A stretch of DNA of 34,113 nucleotides from RHKX01 sp041393495 (GTDB lineage Bacteria; Actinomycetota; Thermoleophilia; Solirubrobacterales; 70-9), in contig JAWKKA010000020.1 in assembly GCA_041393495.1 (NCBI GenBank), positions 1 to 34,113 on the forward strand. The letters run 5' to 3'. Positions 32,500-34,113 of the stretch are shown piece after piece; positions within the stretch are counted from its first letter, which is position 1, and every line of letters begins with the position of its first letter. Under the pieces are notes generated by a model. The model was given only the letters and a program-made list of their open reading frames with translations, was not told where the DNA came from and did not search any database. The position numbers and the translations under genes were made by a program.

Positions 32500-34113
32500 C
32501 TAGGAGCTCGCAGCCCCGGCAGGTCGCGACTCGGGCCTGGCTGCGGGGTGGCCGGCGGTCAGGCTCCGGTGCAGGTGATCCGCGAGTCGTAGGGCGAAGG
32601 CAACGATCATCAAGGTCGGGTTGGCCTGCCCGGACGTGACGAACGTCGAGCTGCTGGCGATGTACAGGTCGCCGAAACCGTGCACCGCGAGGTCTTGATC
32701 CACCACGCCGTCTTCGGGCCGCGCCGACATCCGCGTGGTACCGGCCTGGTGATCACCGCCCCTGATGAGCTGCCGCCTGACCGCGGCCTCGATGTCGTCC
32801 TCGAAGAATCTGACGCGCCCGACCTTCTCCCTTCGGAGCGCCTCGTCAAGGCATTCATGGGCCCGCCGAACGCCGGCGATGTCATCCTCCGCGAAGCGGA
32901 GATGGGTCCGTACGCGAGGCATCCCGACCTCGTCGAGCTCGGCGGACGGCACGATCCGGCTCTCGTAGGAGGGCAGATGCTCGCCGTGGTACTCCAGGGG
33001 ATACGTGTTCGAGCTGCTGGGGAAGAAGAACCCGGGCACCTTGCGACCACGGCGCAGGAACCGCTCATATCCGAAGGCGAGGGCGAACCGAACGGTGGGG
33101 AGGAGATCCCGGCCGACGTTGCGCACGTGGCTCCCGATCGAGGTCGCTCCGGCCGCATCGATGTGAGCCCGGCGAATCTGCTCGGCGATGAAGAAACGGC
33201 CGAGCGGTGAGGCCAGCATCAAGTAGACGAGTGAGAGGCAGCCGTTGCGGTGCGAGGCGTCTCCGAGGGTTGGGTTGACGAGCCAGATCGCGGAGTTCGG
33301 CAGACGACGCGCCTGCTGCAGCTCCGAGGAGAACGTGAACCGCCTGCGGACATAGACGCCGTCCCGATCACGCTCGTAGCCATAGATCGTCGCCGCAGGC
33401 GGCGTCGAGAAGTGAACCTCGGCCACGCGCGCGGCAACATGTCCCATGTACCATCGCCCCAGATGGCCGGAGTGATTCCCTAGCCCTCCGGAGTGAGTCC
33501 GCTTCGAGGCGAACAACAGCCTGGTCGTCTCGACTCCGCCGCAGGCGATCACGTACTTCACGGCACGCACGGTGGCCGGCTTGCCGTCCAACGAGCGGAT
33601 CTCGAGATGATCGACATCGCGCCCCGACTCCCGGCAGACGATCTCGGTGCAGGTCACCCCGGTGACCAGCGTCAGGTTCGGCGACCGCCTGAGTCTCTTT
33701 CCATACTGCCGGCGGAAGTTGGTCGGTAGCGACCAGCGCTCCAGGGAGGTCGCGCCGACTCCATCATCGATGAACCCGGGCACGATCTGACGGTCGGCGA
33801 GTGCCGGTATCCGTCGTGCGTCAAAGACCGCGTCGCCGCATACGCACCACTCGCAGGCGCGCTGGAAGAACGGCGTCAGATCGCTGTAGCTCAACGGCCA
33901 GCGCGATCCGGCCGTGACCTCGCGGGGAAGGAAGTCGACCGGATCGTAGGGCACGCACCGCCCACCCCACAGGTTCGAGGCGCCACCGATCTGGCGTCGC
34001 GTCGTCAGCTCCATGGACGCGTGGTGCGGATCCTGCCCGGCGGCGTCGCCAAGACGCTGAATCGCCGCGTCGAAGCGGAAGCCGCCGCTCTCGAGGAGGA
34101 GAACACGATGGCC
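32500..34113 (-). CDS. GMC-family FAD-dependent oxidoreductase (5' end cut by window edge)
   Basis: The reading frame enters from beyond 34113 with GHRVLLLESGG, the second strand of the FAD-binding Rossmann fold, so its true start and dinucleotide motif are outside. ATG 34014 is not the start. Next is QIGGASNLWGGRCVPYDPVD, the flavin loop of glucose-methanol-choline oxidoreductases. The C-terminus carries the active-site GGDHQAGTTRMS (His) and SGQANPTLMIVAFALRLADH (Asn with FAD contact), preceded by DLYIASSSTFVTS. About 537 residues are visible. Such enzymes oxidise alcohols or sugars; lying first in a polysaccharide operon it may oxidise a sugar hydroxyl, but that is inference. Confidence 0.88.
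   Translation of the reverse strand, partial: GHRVLLLESGGFRFDAAIQRLGDAAGQDPHHASMELTTRRQIGGASNLWGGRCVPYDPVDFLPREVTAGSRWPLSYSDLTPFFQRACEWCVCGDAVFDARRIPALADRQIVPGFIDDGVGATSLERWSLPTNFRRQYGKRLRRSPNLTLVTGVTCTEIVCRESGRDVDHLEIRSLDGKPATVRAVKYVIACGGVETTRLLFASKRTHSGGLGNHSGHLGRWYMGHVAARVAEVHFSTPPAATIYGYERDRDGVYVRRRFTFSSELQQARRLPNSAIWLVNPTLGDASHRNGCLSLVYLMLASPLGRFFIAEQIRRAHIDAAGATSIGSHVRNVGRDLLPTVRFALAFGYERFLRRGRKVPGFFFPSSSNTYPLEYHGEHLPSYESRIVPSAELDEVGMPRVRTHLRFAEDDIAGVRRAHECLDEALRREKVGRVRFFEDDIEAAVRRQLIRGGDHQAGTTRMSARPEDGVVDQDLAVHGFGDLYIASSSTFVTSGQANPTLMIVAFALRLADHLHRSLTAGHPAARPESRPAGAASS

Overview
The window is a GC-rich chromosomal segment that looks like the actinobacterial class Thermoleophilia (Solirubrobacterales-like). 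Reasons: very high G+C, a TTG-started rpoB as in other Actinobacteria, a short principal sigma factor of the actinobacterial type, and many predicted exported proteins with Arg-rich N-termini. The taxonomic placement is inference from gene content and style; no 16S rRNA is present.

Positions 1-8290 (minus strand) carry the conserved transcription/translation block in the order tRNA-Thr, rpmG, secE, nusG, rplK, rplA, rplJ, rplL, rpoB (5' part only). Two genes for predicted exported proteins interrupt it. A parallel beta-helix protein lies between rplA and the rplJ leader, and a two-domain glycoside-hydrolase-like protein lies between rplL and rpoB. An L10-type leader precedes rplJ, hairpins follow rplL and the hydrolase gene, and rpoB has its own good-looking promoter. 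The nusG-rplK spacer is bounded by an 18-bp inverted repeat.

Positions 8371-9126 (plus strand) hold the most unusual locus. A PD-(D/E)XK nuclease-like frame of the intron-endonuclease type is cut by an in-frame TAG. It runs without another stop through a complete tRNA-Tyr gene into an AbrB-like swapped-hairpin segment. tRNA-Tyr and tRNA-Thr beside secE recall the thr/tyr tRNA cluster next to tufB-secE in Escherichia coli.

Positions 9143-23870 are mostly housekeeping genes: principal sigma factor, type IB GTP cyclohydrolase, a methyltransferase, pgsA with a 54-bp triplicate repeat upstream, a family 5 uracil-DNA glycosylase, a GT2 glycosyltransferase with a DUF2304 membrane partner, a MarR regulator divergent from lon, an exported glucose/sorbosone dehydrogenase-PKD protein, a second GT2 enzyme, a D-2-hydroxyacid dehydrogenase and a small heat-shock protein.

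Positions 24064-34113 are accessory and surface-related: an unassigned exported protein, a universal stress protein, a GT4 glycosyltransferase, a sulfotransferase, and a minus-strand run of GMC oxidoreductase (cut by the window edge), glycosyltransferase, O-antigen-ligase-like protein and flippase. Together they suggest export and polymerisation of a possibly sulfated surface polysaccharide. Gene packing is tight throughout, with several convergent genes overlapping or touching at their stop codons.
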